In this document: in pieces, positions 30,322 through 38,195 of the stretch
Layout of the letters: every line of letters starts with the position of its first letter
Position numbering within the stretch: position 1 is the first letter of the stretch
DNA from: Lysinibacillus sp. FJAT-14745
Lineage (GTDB): Bacteria > Bacillota > Bacilli > Bacillales_A > Planococcaceae
Direction of reading: 5' to 3'
Assembly (NCBI RefSeq): GCF_001275675.1
Contig: NZ_LITM01000012.1
Coordinates: 1 to 59,518, forward strand
Length of the DNA stretch: 59,518 bases
The notes under the pieces: model-generated
The model's input: the letters and a program-made list of their open reading frames with translations, nothing else
Databases searched by the model: none
Told to the model about the DNA's origin: nothing
Translations under genes and position numbers: made by a program

Positions 30322-30329
30322 AAGAAAAG

Positions 30330-30367
30330 CTGATCTTATCTCTCTCGGGATAATGATCAGTTTTTTA
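30330..30367 (+). terminator. Terminator after mfd
   Basis: CTGATC (30330-30335) and GATCAG (30355-30360) with an inner imperfect TTATC/GGATAA pairing, followed by TTTTTTA. Confidence 0.8.
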
Positions 30368-30418
30368 TTGTTGAAAAACAAAAAATTACAAGGGAATCTT
30401 TGTGAATGTTGTGGCGCT

Positions 30419-30520
30419 TTATCTTCATTTGTTGATTGGACTGTAGACTGTGTGACTCCTTAGAGATCAACATCACAAATTGAGACTCAGGAGCTAGATA
30501 GTAGGGAAAATAAGGGTAAA
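30419..30520 (+). repeat. Decayed dispersed repeat
   Basis: ATCTTCATTTGTTGATTGGA, a TGTGACTCCTTAGAGAT segment and GACTCAGGAG recall both repeat families, but no stem remains intact. The rest of the 528-base gap (to spoVT) is very AT-rich with no gene. Confidence 0.5.
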
Positions 30521-30776
30521 AGTATCGCTTTTTGCAGGAATTCCTTTACAGTAAACATCCTTTCGACTTATTGACGCAATAGCAAAGATTGAATTATTAT
30601 TATTTTTTAATAAAAATTTTTTATATTTTTTATAAAATTTGTTTTTATGGTTAATCTAAGATAAGTTGATTGAAGTAAAAATTCTACATGCTAAAAGTAT
30701 TTAAAGCATAATTGCTTAGGCTTTTATGGCCTTTATGAAAAATTTATTGGGTGTGAAATCCTTTTTCTTCAGTTTT

Positions 30777-30807
30777 TGCATAGATTGCTTCATAAAAAAC
30801 CATACTA
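30777..30807 (+). promoter_or_regulatory. Sigma-G promoter of spoVT
   Basis: TGCATA (30777-30782) and CATACTA (30801-30807) are exact sigma-G elements with an 18-bp spacer, 42 bases before the ATG. spoVT is a known sigma-G gene. Confidence 0.8.
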
Positions 30808-30849
30808 AAATTGAAAAAAATTTCATTGTAGCGAAAGCGAGGATTAAGA

Positions 30850-31386
30850 ATGAAGGCAACAGGGATTGTTCGTCGTATTGATGATTTAGGGCGTGTGGTT
30901 ATTCCAAAAGAAATTCGTAGAACGCTGCGTATTCGTGAGGGCGACCCACTAGAAATTTATACAGACCGTGAAGGTGAAGTCATTTTAAAGAAATATTCTC
31001 CAATTAATGATTTAGGAGAATTTGCAAGAGAATATGTAGAAACATTATATGAAACGTTAGGTACTCCAGCGTTTGTAACCGACCGAGATGAAGTAATTGC
31101 TGTCTCAGGAATCGGTAAGAAAGAGTATATTAATCGTCGTATTACATCTTTTGCGGAAACTTTTATGGACGAGCGTTCAACAAAAATAGAAAAAATGGAA
31201 ACAACTATCGAGATTGTTCCTGGACAATATGAGCAAGTAAAGTCTTATTGTGCAACGCCTATTATGGTAAACGGTGATCCGATCGGCTGTATTATCGTTT
31301 TGTCTAAGGTACATTTTGTCGGTGAGGTTGAAGTGAAAGTTGCGGAAACAGCGGCTAACTTCTTAGCTAAACAAATGAATGGTTGA
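30850..31386 (+). CDS. spoVT: Stage V sporulation regulator SpoVT
   Basis: SpoVT is a forespore DNA-binding regulator that tunes sigma-G genes. Residues 1-50 (MKATGIVRRIDDLGRVVIPKEIRRTLRIREGDPLEI) form the AbrB-like swapped-hairpin DNA-binding domain, and the C-terminal part is a GAF-like domain (ATPIMVNGDPIGCIIVLSK...AANFLAKQM). Length (178) equals that of B. subtilis. The ribosome binding site (GCGAGGA) is weaker than usual here. The N-terminus is a close paralogue of AbrB at 10.8 kb. Confidence 0.96.
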   Translation: MKATGIVRRIDDLGRVVIPKEIRRTLRIREGDPLEIYTDREGEVILKKYSPINDLGEFAREYVETLYETLGTPAFVTDRDEVIAVSGIGKKEYINRRITSFAETFMDERSTKIEKMETTIEIVPGQYEQVKSYCATPIMVNGDPIGCIIVLSKVHFVGEVEVKVAETAANFLAKQMNG

Positions 31387-31395
31387 TAAGAATTG

Positions 31396-31440
31396 AAAGT
31401 TATTGTGCTGACCTTTTAGGCTGAACAATAACTTTTTTTC
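31396..31440 (+). terminator. Terminator after spoVT
   Basis: AAAGTTATTGT pairs perfectly with ACAATAACTTT across an 18-base region, followed by TTTT. Confidence 0.88.
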
Positions 31441-31533
31441 GTACATAGTTTTATGGTAGTGCTACCCGCGCGCGTCAAACTTTTGAGATATGCTATACTA
31501 TTGGCATTGTTAAAGAAGGAAAGAGGGCAATTT

Positions 31534-33156
31534 ATGTCGGAACGTTTTGGCATGAAAAGCTACATGAAGGGCGCGGCCTTACTTACAATTGCTGCTCTTA
31601 TTGTGAAGATTCTTAGTGCAATTTATCGTGTGCCTTTTCAAAATCTTGTTGGTGATGAAGGATTTTATATTTATCAGCAGGTGTATCCAGTTATATCTAT
31701 TTTTGTCGTATGGACATCTAGTGGATTTGCAGTAGCTATTTCTAAAATGCTTGCAGATAATGATTGTATTTTAGACCCGCTAGAGCGAAATCAGAAACGA
31801 AGCGGTATTATGCGTATTGTTTTCCGGTATTTAACAGTACTATCGTTGTTGTTTTTTGTTGCTTTATTTAGTGGTGCTGAAATAATTGCACAGCTTATGG
31901 GCGATACTCAGCTTGCACCATTAATACGGACAGGTTCATTTATAGTACTTGTCATGCCAGCTCATGCTCTTTTAAAGGGCGGCTTCCAATCAAGAGGTAT
32001 AATGGAGCCAATTGCTTATGCGCAAGTCCTTGAACAAGCTGCAAGAGTATCTGTCATTTTAGTAGGAACATTTGTCATTATGAAGACGACAGGATCGCTA
32101 TATAGTGCTGGACAAATGGCTATAATAGGTACAGTTATTGGTGAAATTGTAGGCTTTGTATTACTTGTGTTTATCTTTAAAAAACGTTTTGGTCTATTTA
32201 ATGATAAGAAACAACAACGACGTATTGAAAGTTTTCCGATTATTAAAGAGGTTACATTGCTAAGTTTAAGTGTAAGTATGAGTGGACTATTGTTACTTGG
32301 TTATCAGCTAGTTGATTCCTTTACAATTTATTCACTATTAATTGAAGGTGGAATGGATCAGACTGTAGCTAAGGCAACAAAAGGCGTTTATGATCGTGGG
32401 CAGCCGTTGGTACAGCTAGGAGTTGTCATTGCTTCTTCACTTTCGCTTGCTATTGTACCTCTTGTCGCGCATATGTCTAAAAAACAGGAAGGCCGTAGTG
32501 CGATTCCATTTATTCAACTAACGTATAGAGCGTCTGTATTATTTGGGTGGGCAGCATCTCTAGGTTTAATACTCGTTATGCCTTATATTAATGCCATGCT
32601 CTTTAAAACAGATGCACTGTCGGAAGTACTCATGGTATATGTATTACAAATTGTGCCTTTGTCGATTATTTTGACATTTACGGCGATTCTGCAAGGCTAT
32701 GGAAAATTAAAAAAGCCGGCTTTATTTTTGATAATAGGTTTTATATTAAAAATAATATTGAATGTGCTGACAATTAGTTTATTTGGTGTATTAGGTGCGG
32801 CTATTGCTAACAATGTGGGCCTTTTGTTTACTGCCATTATGCTTGTTTTTTATTTAAAGAAAATGACGGGAATTCAATTAGCGCCAGCAAATTTTTATAA
32901 AAAAGTTGGAATTTCATCACTCAGCATGGCAGCTGTAGTGCTAATTTGGCTACAGTTTATGCCACCGTTGTTAAACCAGTTTTTATCACCTCGATTTGTC
33001 GCGGTGGTAGCAGGTTTTACAGCTGTGAGTTTAGGTGCATTTGTAATGATTACAGTAATCGCTAAGTTACGAGTGCTGGCCGAAAAAGAGTGGTACTTAC
33101 TGCCGTTTGGACGCAAAATGGCAGTTTATCAATTATGGTTAAATCGGAAGAAGTAG
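31534..33156 (+). CDS. SpoVB/MurJ-like polysaccharide flippase (YabM-like)
   Basis: The 540-residue integral membrane protein of the MVF/PST flippase superfamily has about 14 hydrophobic segments. It begins MSERFGMKSYMKGAALLTIAALIVKILSAIYRVPFQNLVGDEGFYIYQQVYP, the signature of SpoVB-type lipid-linked oligosaccharide exporters. B. subtilis YabM is the homologue at this position; its substrate is unproven. ATG 31534 follows AAAGAGGG; a longer frame from 31453 would add 27 residues across the promoter region (TGCTATACT at 31491). mazG starts 9 bases later. Confidence 0.92.
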   Translation: MSERFGMKSYMKGAALLTIAALIVKILSAIYRVPFQNLVGDEGFYIYQQVYPVISIFVVWTSSGFAVAISKMLADNDCILDPLERNQKRSGIMRIVFRYLTVLSLLFFVALFSGAEIIAQLMGDTQLAPLIRTGSFIVLVMPAHALLKGGFQSRGIMEPIAYAQVLEQAARVSVILVGTFVIMKTTGSLYSAGQMAIIGTVIGEIVGFVLLVFIFKKRFGLFNDKKQQRRIESFPIIKEVTLLSLSVSMSGLLLLGYQLVDSFTIYSLLIEGGMDQTVAKATKGVYDRGQPLVQLGVVIASSLSLAIVPLVAHMSKKQEGRSAIPFIQLTYRASVLFGWAASLGLILVMPYINAMLFKTDALSEVLMVYVLQIVPLSIILTFTAILQGYGKLKKPALFLIIGFILKIILNVLTISLFGVLGAAIANNVGLLFTAIMLVFYLKKMTGIQLAPANFYKKVGISSLSMAAVVLIWLQFMPPLLNQFLSPRFVAVVAGFTAVSLGAFVMITVIAKLRVLAEKEWYLLPFGRKMAVYQLWLNRKK

Positions 33157-33165
33157 GTGGATTGA

Positions 33166-34626
33166 TTGAATACTTTAACAGTTATTGGTCTAGGTGCGGG
33201 TGATTTTAATCAGCTGCAAATGGGTGTCTATAAAAAACTAAAAACGGCTAGAAAATTATATGTTCGTACAGTGGATCATCCTGTATTAGAAGAATTATCA
33301 GCTGAGGGCTTACAATTTGAAAGCTTTGACACAATCTATGAAAAGCATAATTCGTTCCAGCCTGTGTATGAGGAAATTGCAGAAAAGCTTGTGGCTGCTG
33401 CAGCAATTGAAGATGTAATGTACGCTGTACCAGGACATCCACTTGTTGCGGAGCAGACTGTACAATTGCTTATTGCCGCTGCAGACGAGGGAAAAGTAAA
33501 ATTAGTCATTGAAGGTGGGCAAAGCTTCTTAGATCCAATATTTGGCGCGTTAAAAATCGACCCAATTGAGGGTTTTCAACTGCTAGATGGCACTAGCTTT
33601 TCTATGCATGACATTAACATGCGTCAACATATTTTAATAGCCCAAGTATACGATACATTCAGTGCATCAGAAGTAAAGCTAACGTTAATGGAGAAATACG
33701 ATGACGAATACCCTGTTACAGTAGTTACGGCAGCGGGCTCGTCACAGGAAAAATTAGTGACGGTACCACTTTATGAGCTCGACCAAAGCGTTGAGGTGAA
33801 TAATTTAACAACGGTATATGTGCCACCTGTGAAATCACAAGAGGAGGCTTTACGAGACTGGACAACTTTCCGTCAAATTATTGCTGTTTTACGAGGTCCA
33901 AATGGCTGTCCGTGGGATCAAAAGCAAACACATGAATCGTTGAAAAAATATTTATTAGAAGAAGCACACGAATATTTGGCAGCAGTAGATGCAGAAGATG
34001 ACTTTGCGATGATCGAGGAGCTTGGAGATGTACTATTACAAGTATTCCTTCATGCACAAATCGGAGAAGATCAAGGTTACTTTACATTGGAGGATGTATT
34101 GGCTTCTGTAAGCGAAAAAATGATTCGTCGACATCCGCATGTATTTGGAGATGTATCGGTGGAAGATGCAGAGGGTGTTGTCGCAAATTGGGAAGTTATA
34201 AAAGCAGAAGAAAAGGGTATAAGTGATAAACCGCTATTAAAAGAGGAATACCGGGCGTCCTCTGCTCTACAAACAGCATATAATTATCAAAAAACAGCTG
34301 CAAAGGTAGGGTTTGATTGGCCAGATGTAGAGGGCGCATGGGACAAATTTGCGGAGGAATGGCAGGAATTTCGTAATGAGGTGACGAAAGGTACAAATGC
34401 GTCACGTCTTGATGAATTTGGAGATGTCTTGTTCACACTTGTGAATTTAGCGCGTTTCTATAAGCTATCTCCAGAAGAGGCTATGTTACATGCCAATGAG
34501 AAGTTTGCGAGACGCTTTGGTTATGTAGAAGCAAAGGTAAAGGAAAGTGGAATGCCATTTTCTGATTATACATTAGAACAATTAGATGCTTTCTGGGATG
34601 AAGCTAAGCAGTTAGAAAAGGAGTAA
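33166..34626 (+). CDS. mazG: MazG nucleoside triphosphate pyrophosphohydrolase with N-terminal methylase-like domain
   Basis: The 486-residue protein (YabN) fuses an N-terminal tetrapyrrole-methylase-fold domain (VIGLGAGDFNQLQMG..., YAVPGHPLVAEQTVQLL, EGGQSFLDPIFGAL) to tandem MazG regions. The first MazG region has LRGPNGCPWDQKQTHESLKKYLLEEAHEYL and EELGDVLLQVFLHAQIGEDQGYF; a second follows with GFDWPDVEGAWDKFAEEWQEF. MazG removes aberrant or canonical NTPs. The start is TTG 33166, 5 bases after AGTAGGTGG. rqcP follows 4 bases after the stop. Confidence 0.94.
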   Translation: MNTLTVIGLGAGDFNQLQMGVYKKLKTARKLYVRTVDHPVLEELSAEGLQFESFDTIYEKHNSFQPVYEEIAEKLVAAAAIEDVMYAVPGHPLVAEQTVQLLIAAADEGKVKLVIEGGQSFLDPIFGALKIDPIEGFQLLDGTSFSMHDINMRQHILIAQVYDTFSASEVKLTLMEKYDDEYPVTVVTAAGSSQEKLVTVPLYELDQSVEVNNLTTVYVPPVKSQEEALRDWTTFRQIIAVLRGPNGCPWDQKQTHESLKKYLLEEAHEYLAAVDAEDDFAMIEELGDVLLQVFLHAQIGEDQGYFTLEDVLASVSEKMIRRHPHVFGDVSVEDAEGVVANWEVIKAEEKGISDKPLLKEEYRASSALQTAYNYQKTAAKVGFDWPDVEGAWDKFAEEWQEFRNEVTKGTNASRLDEFGDVLFTLVNLARFYKLSPEEAMLHANEKFARRFGYVEAKVKESGMPFSDYTLEQLDAFWDEAKQLEKE

Positions 34627-34630
34627 AAAT

Positions 34631-34921
34631 ATGCGATTAGATAAATTTTTAAAGGTATCACGTTTAATTAAGCGTCGTACATTGGCAAAAGAAGTAGCAG
34701 ATCAAGGTCGTATTACGATCAATGGTAAGGTCGCAAAAGCTAGTAGTACTGTTAAAGCGGGCGACGAGTTAGCCATTCGTTTTGGACAAAAAGTTGTGAC
34801 AGCACGTGTAGAAGAATTACGTGATACTGTGAAAAAAGAAGATGCCGCAAAAATGTTTACTATTTTGAAGGAAGAGCGTCTTGAAAAAGTTGAGCCGGAA
34901 TTTATTGATGACGAGGACTAA
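34631..34921 (+). CDS. rqcP: RqcP (YabO), S4-domain ribosome quality-control factor
   Basis: This 96-residue S4-domain protein (MRLDKFLKVSRLIKRRTLAKEVADQGRITINGKVAKASSTVKAGDELAIRF) matches Hsp15-like RqcP. In B. subtilis it binds obstructed 50S subunits and assists RqcH in poly-alanine tailing of stalled chains. The acidic C-terminus (EPEFIDDED) is extra. The start lies 4 bases after mazG, suggesting coupling. Confidence 0.94.
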   Translation: MRLDKFLKVSRLIKRRTLAKEVADQGRITINGKVAKASSTVKAGDELAIRFGQKVVTARVEELRDTVKKEDAAKMFTILKEERLEKVEPEFIDDED

Positions 34922-35007
34922 TTAAACGTAACGGTATCTTAGTGTAGGAGTCTTCTGAAGTTGTCGTTTGGTTTTTGCCATAAAAGTGTAGCAACTTTAA
35001 TAAAGTT

Positions 35008-35037
35008 GTCATGCTTTTAAGGTTGTCCGCATAAAGT
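35008..35037 (+). promoter_or_regulatory. Candidate sigma-E promoter of yabP
   Basis: GTCATGC (35008-35014), 15 bases, CATAAAGT (35030-35037) resembles the sigma-E elements (GTCATATT and CATACANT). yabP-yabQ are mother-cell genes in B. subtilis. Just upstream AACTTTaatAAAGTT can fold and may end the rqcP transcript. Confidence 0.5.
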
Positions 35038-35071
35038 GAACAGAAGCTAGGACGACTAAAGGAGGAAGAAA

Positions 35072-35371
35072 ATGACGCTACATCAAGAAAGTAACCGTTA
35101 CACAATTCCATCTGGAGAACATATTTTAACGATTCGTAATCGTAAAAGAATGGACATGACTTCTGTAAAATCGATTGAACGCTTTGATCAGGAAGAGTTT
35201 TTTATCAAGACGTCCCAAGGGCATTTGTTAATCCGTGGAGAAGAACTGCATATCGTTCATTTAGATGTTGACAAAGGGTTATTGACGCTTGAAGGAACTG
35301 TAAAAACTTTGCAGTACGACGAGGAGGAAAGTGGCTTCTCGAAAGGTTTCCTTCATAAATTGTTTGGATGA
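35072..35371 (+). CDS. yabP: Sporulation protein YabP
   Basis: The 99-residue YabP/YqfC family protein (GEHILTIRNRKRMDMTSVKSIERFDQEEFFIKTSQGHLLIRGEELHIVHLDVDKGLLTLEGTV is its core, given here as seen). It is a mother-cell protein needed for normal spore formation; its molecular function is unknown. ATG after AAAGGAGGAAG. It overlaps yabQ by 4 bases (ATGA), so the two are coupled. Confidence 0.92.
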   Translation: MTLHQESNRYTIPSGEHILTIRNRKRMDMTSVKSIERFDQEEFFIKTSQGHLLIRGEELHIVHLDVDKGLLTLEGTVKTLQYDEEESGFSKGFLHKLFG

Positions 35372-35859
35372 TTGTTAGTGAACAATTTGTTCAGCTATTA
35401 GTCATGGTTTTGAGCGGTATAGCAGTCGGGTTCATTATTGATAGTGTAAGGCTCATTGTTTTTTCAACTCCAAAAAGGTCAAGCCTTCGAAGATGGATGA
35501 TGGTATTTGAACTACTTACCTGGATTCTACTCGGAGGCCTGACATACTATTTATTATTTTGGCTAAAAGATGGCGCTTGGCGGGCTTATGACCCGCTAGC
35601 GCAAATAGCCGGAATTTTTTTGTATCAAACGTTTTTTCAAACTTTTTTACGTTTCATCGCAAGGGTTTTAGTGAATATAACATGGAGACCCTTGTGGTTC
35701 ATCATACGATTAATAAGTGCTATCATTCGACAAATTTTTAGACTATTAATAAATATTGGAGCGTTTGTTTTAAGACCTTTTGTCAAAATTTATTCGTATT
35801 TGTCCAACACTTTTTTAAAAAAATTTCGATTTATCAAGTATAATAAAAGACAACAATAA
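35368..35859 (+). CDS. yabQ: Spore cortex biosynthesis protein YabQ
   Basis: This 163-residue membrane protein has hydrophobic segments near residues 4-24, 41-62 and 74-95, with a basic C-terminal half (FRLLINIGAFVLRPFVKIYSYLSNTFLKKFRFIKYNKRQQ). YabQ is required for cortex synthesis and localises to the outer forespore membrane in B. subtilis. It starts with the ATGA overlap with yabP. divIC follows after 17 bases. Confidence 0.9.
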   Translation: MIVSEQFVQLLVMVLSGIAVGFIIDSVRLIVFSTPKRSSLRRWMMVFELLTWILLGGLTYYLLFWLKDGAWRAYDPLAQIAGIFLYQTFFQTFLRFIARVLVNITWRPLWFIIRLISAIIRQIFRLLINIGAFVLRPFVKIYSYLSNTFLKKFRFIKYNKRQQ

Positions 35860-35876
35860 TTTTCGGAGGTGCGGGC

Positions 35877-36341
35877 ATGCCTAAACGTCGTTCATCAAAT
35901 GATGACCAACAAAACTATACTAAACTTGATAATGACTATGTCCGTAACACGGATAAAGCTATAAATCGTAAAATTCAAGCGCGGAAACGGAAAATGCGCC
36001 GTATCGCCTTTTTTGCGATTGTACCAGTCGTTATTATCGCCTTTCTCTTAAATATACTTTCGAATCAAAATGAAACTCTAGCTGCAAAAGAGCAAAAAAA
36101 GGTTGAAGCGAAGGAGCGTCTTTCTGAATTGAAAGATGAGCGAGACTCGTTAAATCTTAAAATTAAACAGTTAGAGGATGATGAGTATATCGCAAAGCTA
36201 TTACGCAAAGATTATTTTTTATCCGAAAAAGGTGAAGTGATTTTCATTATACCGGACGAAAAAGATAAAAAAGGCGATATATCGGAGAAAAAAGATAAAA
36301 AAGACAGCATATCAGAAAAGAAAGGTAAAAAAGACGACTGA
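35877..36341 (+). CDS. divIC: Cell division protein DivIC
   Basis: DivIC (FtsB-like) is a bitopic divisome protein working with DivIB and FtsL. Here a basic cytoplasmic N-terminus is followed by one membrane segment (about residues 42-60, IAFFAIVPVVIIAFLLNIL), a coiled coil (AAKEQKKVEAKERLSELKDERDSLNLKIKQLEDDEYIAKLLRKDYFLSEKGEVIF) and an added lysine/aspartate-rich tail. At 154 residues it is roughly 30 longer than B. subtilis DivIC. The surplus is the tail, in which a SEKKDKK-like decapeptide repeats with a 30-bp period in the DNA. Confidence 0.93.
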   Translation: MPKRRSSNDDQQNYTKLDNDYVRNTDKAINRKIQARKRKMRRIAFFAIVPVVIIAFLLNILSNQNETLAAKEQKKVEAKERLSELKDERDSLNLKIKQLEDDEYIAKLLRKDYFLSEKGEVIFIIPDEKDKKGDISEKKDKKDSISEKKGKKDD

Positions 36342-36473
36342 AAAGCTATGTATTGTTGACACTATTTTATTGTTATATATAATTAAAAGAGAAACTTATT
36401 GCAGTAAAAAGTTTGATTAAATTGATTACATGACTCATGAGTCGCTTAATTTTTAAGGAGGAGCATTTTTTTT

Positions 36474-36911
36474 ATGTCAATTGAAGTAGGCAGCAAGGTA
36501 CAAGGTAAAGTAACAGGAATCACAAATTTTGGAGCATTCGTTGAGCTGCCAGACGGCAAAACAGGCTTAGTACACATCAGTGAAGTTGCTGACAATTATG
36601 TAAAAGATATCAATGAGCATCTAAAAGTTGGAGATGAAGTTGAAGTAAAAGTGATGAATGTTGAAGCGGATGGAAAGATCGGTCTTTCAATCCGTAAAGC
36701 AAAGCCTCAAGCAGAGAGACCAGAGAGACCAGAGCGTCCAGCACGTCCACGTCGCGATAATCGTTCTAATGATCGCAACGATCGTCATCAGCCAAAAGAG
36801 AATTTTGAGCAAAAAATGGCACGTTTCTTAAAAGATAGTGATGAACGCCTAGCAACACTTAAACGTGCTACAGAGTCAAAACGCGGTGGTCGCGGAGCTA
36901 GAAGAGGGTAG
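36474..36911 (+). CDS. S1-domain RNA-binding protein (YabR-like)
   Basis: Residues 1-75 are a single S1 domain (VGSKVQGKVTGITNFGAFVELPDGKTGLVHISEVADNYVKDINEHLKVGDEVEVKVM). A low-complexity basic linker follows (repeats of ERP and ARPRRDNRSNDRNDRH) and a charged C-terminus ending RGGRGARRG. The family (YabR, GSP13-like) associates with ribosomes or RNA; its role is not settled. ATG after AAGGAGGAG. It is its own unit, with 132 bases separating it from divIC and a terminator behind. Confidence 0.92.
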   Translation: MSIEVGSKVQGKVTGITNFGAFVELPDGKTGLVHISEVADNYVKDINEHLKVGDEVEVKVMNVEADGKIGLSIRKAKPQAERPERPERPARPRRDNRSNDRNDRHQPKENFEQKMARFLKDSDERLATLKRATESKRGGRGARRG

Positions 36912-36957
36912 TTTGCTGACTGTTTTAATCGTAGAAAAAGTGTATTAAATAGAGTTG

Positions 36958-36993
36958 GGATTAGCTTTTTAATAAAGCTAGTCCCTTTTTTTT
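36958..36993 (+). terminator. Terminator after yabR
   Basis: GGGATTAGCTTT, loop ttaata, AAGCTAGTCCC with one G-U pair, then eight Ts. Confidence 0.9.
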
Positions 36994-37063
36994 AATAATC
37001 TTTGCATACATCTCATCCAGCTATAAGTCATCATAACTTTTCTAGTAGGATCTAAGTGTCGTC

Positions 37064-37315
37064 CTACAACGTGGATGTCGGTCTTTTCTTCTTTTTAGGA
37101 GCTTGCGCGGGTGCTTGTTCTGTTAGTGTTTCTGAAGACTTCTTGGTTGGGTTAACAACCATTTTGACAAGTAAAAATACACCGTAAACACTAACAGCTA
37201 ATCCGGTGAGGAGTAAAAATATTTGTACGGCAAATGGTAAATTAATAAGAATGGATACGAGAATAATCATAGAGCCACTTCCACAAATTAAAGCAGCTTT
37301 AGTTAATGAACCCAA
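37064..37315 (-). CDS. Small two-helix membrane protein, unrecognised
   Basis: The 83-residue product would have two membrane helices (AALICGSGSMIILVSILI and AVQIFLLLTGLAVSVYGVFLLV) and a basic, Pro/Ala/Thr-rich tail ending PKKKKRPTSTL, probably cytoplasmic. I prefer a TTG start at 37315. On the minus strand AGGAGG lies 10 bases upstream of it, whereas the in-frame ATG at 37351 has no binding site and would translate the Shine-Dalgarno itself as Leu-Gly-Gly. It opposes its neighbours yabR and sits next to a tandem repeat array. I know no homologue at this position in B. subtilis. Confidence 0.6.
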   Translation of the reverse strand: MGSLTKAALICGSGSMIILVSILINLPFAVQIFLLLTGLAVSVYGVFLLVKMVVNPTKKSSETLTEQAPAQAPKKKKRPTSTL

Positions 37316-37436
37316 AAGAAATAAACCTCCTAGTTTACACGCTTTTTTCATTATTAGTATGCCATATTTTTAAGCTTATCACCATAATTTGGACGGGGGC
37401 GCTTCTCGATGAGCCGTCTAGGTGTAACAAAGTTTT

Positions 37437-37740
37437 TATGTGTGAAAGCGAAGCGGCAGCAACAACGGGTTTTTGTCTGTGCGAAAGCGAAGCGGCAGCA
37501 ACAACGGGTTTTTGTCTGTGCGAAAGCGAAGCGGCAGCAACAACAGGTTTTTGTCTGTGCGAAAGCGAAGCGGCAGCAACAACAGGTTTTTGTCTGTGCG
37601 AAAGCGAAGTGGCAGCAACAACGGGTTTTGTCTGTCCGAAAGCGAAGCGACAGCAACAACGGGTTTTGTCTGTGCGAAAGCGAAGCGACAGCAACAACAG
37701 GTTTTTGTCTGTGCGAAAGCGAAGCGACAGCAACAACAGC
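37437..37740 (+). repeat. Eight-copy tandem array of the CGAAAGCGAAGCG unit
   Basis: GAAAGCGAAG begins at 37444, 37483, 37522, 37561, 37600, 37638, 37676 and 37714: four periods of 39 then three of 38 (one T lost from the T run). Each unit reads GAAAGCGAAGCGGCAGCAAC, then AACGGGTTTTTGTCTGTGC, with few substitutions. CTGTGCG and CGACAG can pair within a unit. Past the array (37750-37815) lies a decayed reverse copy (TTATCGCAGGACGTTACTAA) of the RTCCT hairpin. All six frames are open by chance, so no gene is called here. Confidence 0.9.
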
Positions 37741-37884
37741 AAAGGGGAATTGCTCGCGAAACCATTATCGCAGGACGTTACTAAACTGATTAATCCGGGG
37801 TCTCGGGCGATAAAGAAATAAATAAATTCGATATTTCTAGTATCCAACTTTAAAACTTAATAGGCTGCTGCACTACTAATCTGC

Positions 37885-37928
37885 AAAAAAAAATAGGCGT
37901 CTCAGAAATTATTCTGAGACGCCTATTT
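37885..37928 (-). terminator. Terminator of the tRNA cluster
   Basis: AAATAGGCGTCTCAGAA and TTCTGAGACGCCTATTT form a perfect stem. Read on the minus strand it ends in a run of Ts, five bases after tRNA-Glu. Confidence 0.95.
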
Positions 37929-37932
37929 GAGA

Positions 37933-38004
37933 TGACCCCTACGGGATTCGAACCCGTGTTACCGCCGTGAAAGGGCGGTGTCTTAACCACTTGACCAAGG
38001 GGCC
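37933..38004 (-). tRNA. tRNA-Glu (anticodon TTC)
   Basis: The minus strand folds as a complete 72-nt cloverleaf: acceptor GGCCCCT/AGGGGTC (one G-U pair), D arm, anticodon stem CCGCC/GGCGG around loop CTTTCAC with TTC, T arm GGGTTCGAATCC. The 3' CCA is not encoded, unlike its two neighbours. It is the last gene of the tRNA cluster. Confidence 0.97.
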
Positions 38005-38009
38005 TACTA

Positions 38010-38086
38010 TGGTGGCGGCCGAGGGGATCGAACCCCCGACCTTACGGGTATGAACCGTACGCTCTAGCCAGCTGAGCTAGGCCGCC
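38010..38086 (-). tRNA. tRNA-Met (anticodon CAT, elongator type)
   Basis: 77-nt cloverleaf with encoded CCA: acceptor GGCGGCC/GGCCGCC, anticodon loop TTCATAC, T arm GGGGTTCGATCCCC. The fully paired first acceptor base pair argues for elongator rather than initiator tRNA. A lysidine-modified Ile tRNA is the alternative for any CAT anticodon, but the sequence resembles B. subtilis elongator tRNA-Met. Confidence 0.93.
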
Positions 38087-38096
38087 ATTAAGATTA

Positions 38097-38171
38097 TGGA
38101 GCGGAAGACGAGGTTCGAACTCGCGACCCCCACCTTGGCAAGGTGGTGTTCTACCACTGAACTACTTCCGC
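38097..38171 (-). tRNA. tRNA-Gly (anticodon GCC)
   Basis: 75-nt cloverleaf with encoded CCA: acceptor GCGGAAG/CTTCCGC, anticodon stem CACCT/AGGTG with loop TGCCA region showing GCC, T arm GAGTTCGAACTC-like. It is first in the cluster. As I recall, B. subtilis has only Met and Glu tRNAs at this site. Confidence 0.96.
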
Positions 38172-38195
38172 GTTTTGTCTTAAGCAACAAGTTAT

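Noticed and set aside
37437..37740. Possible CRISPR array
   Set aside because: The units are contiguous direct repeats with no variable spacers, and no cas genes are present.
37306..37851. Several open frames on both strands of 100-171 codons
   Set aside because: They arise because the 38-39 bp tandem unit lacks stop codons in most frames. The translations are mere repeats (CESEAAATTGF-like, AKAKRQQQ-like) with no start signals.
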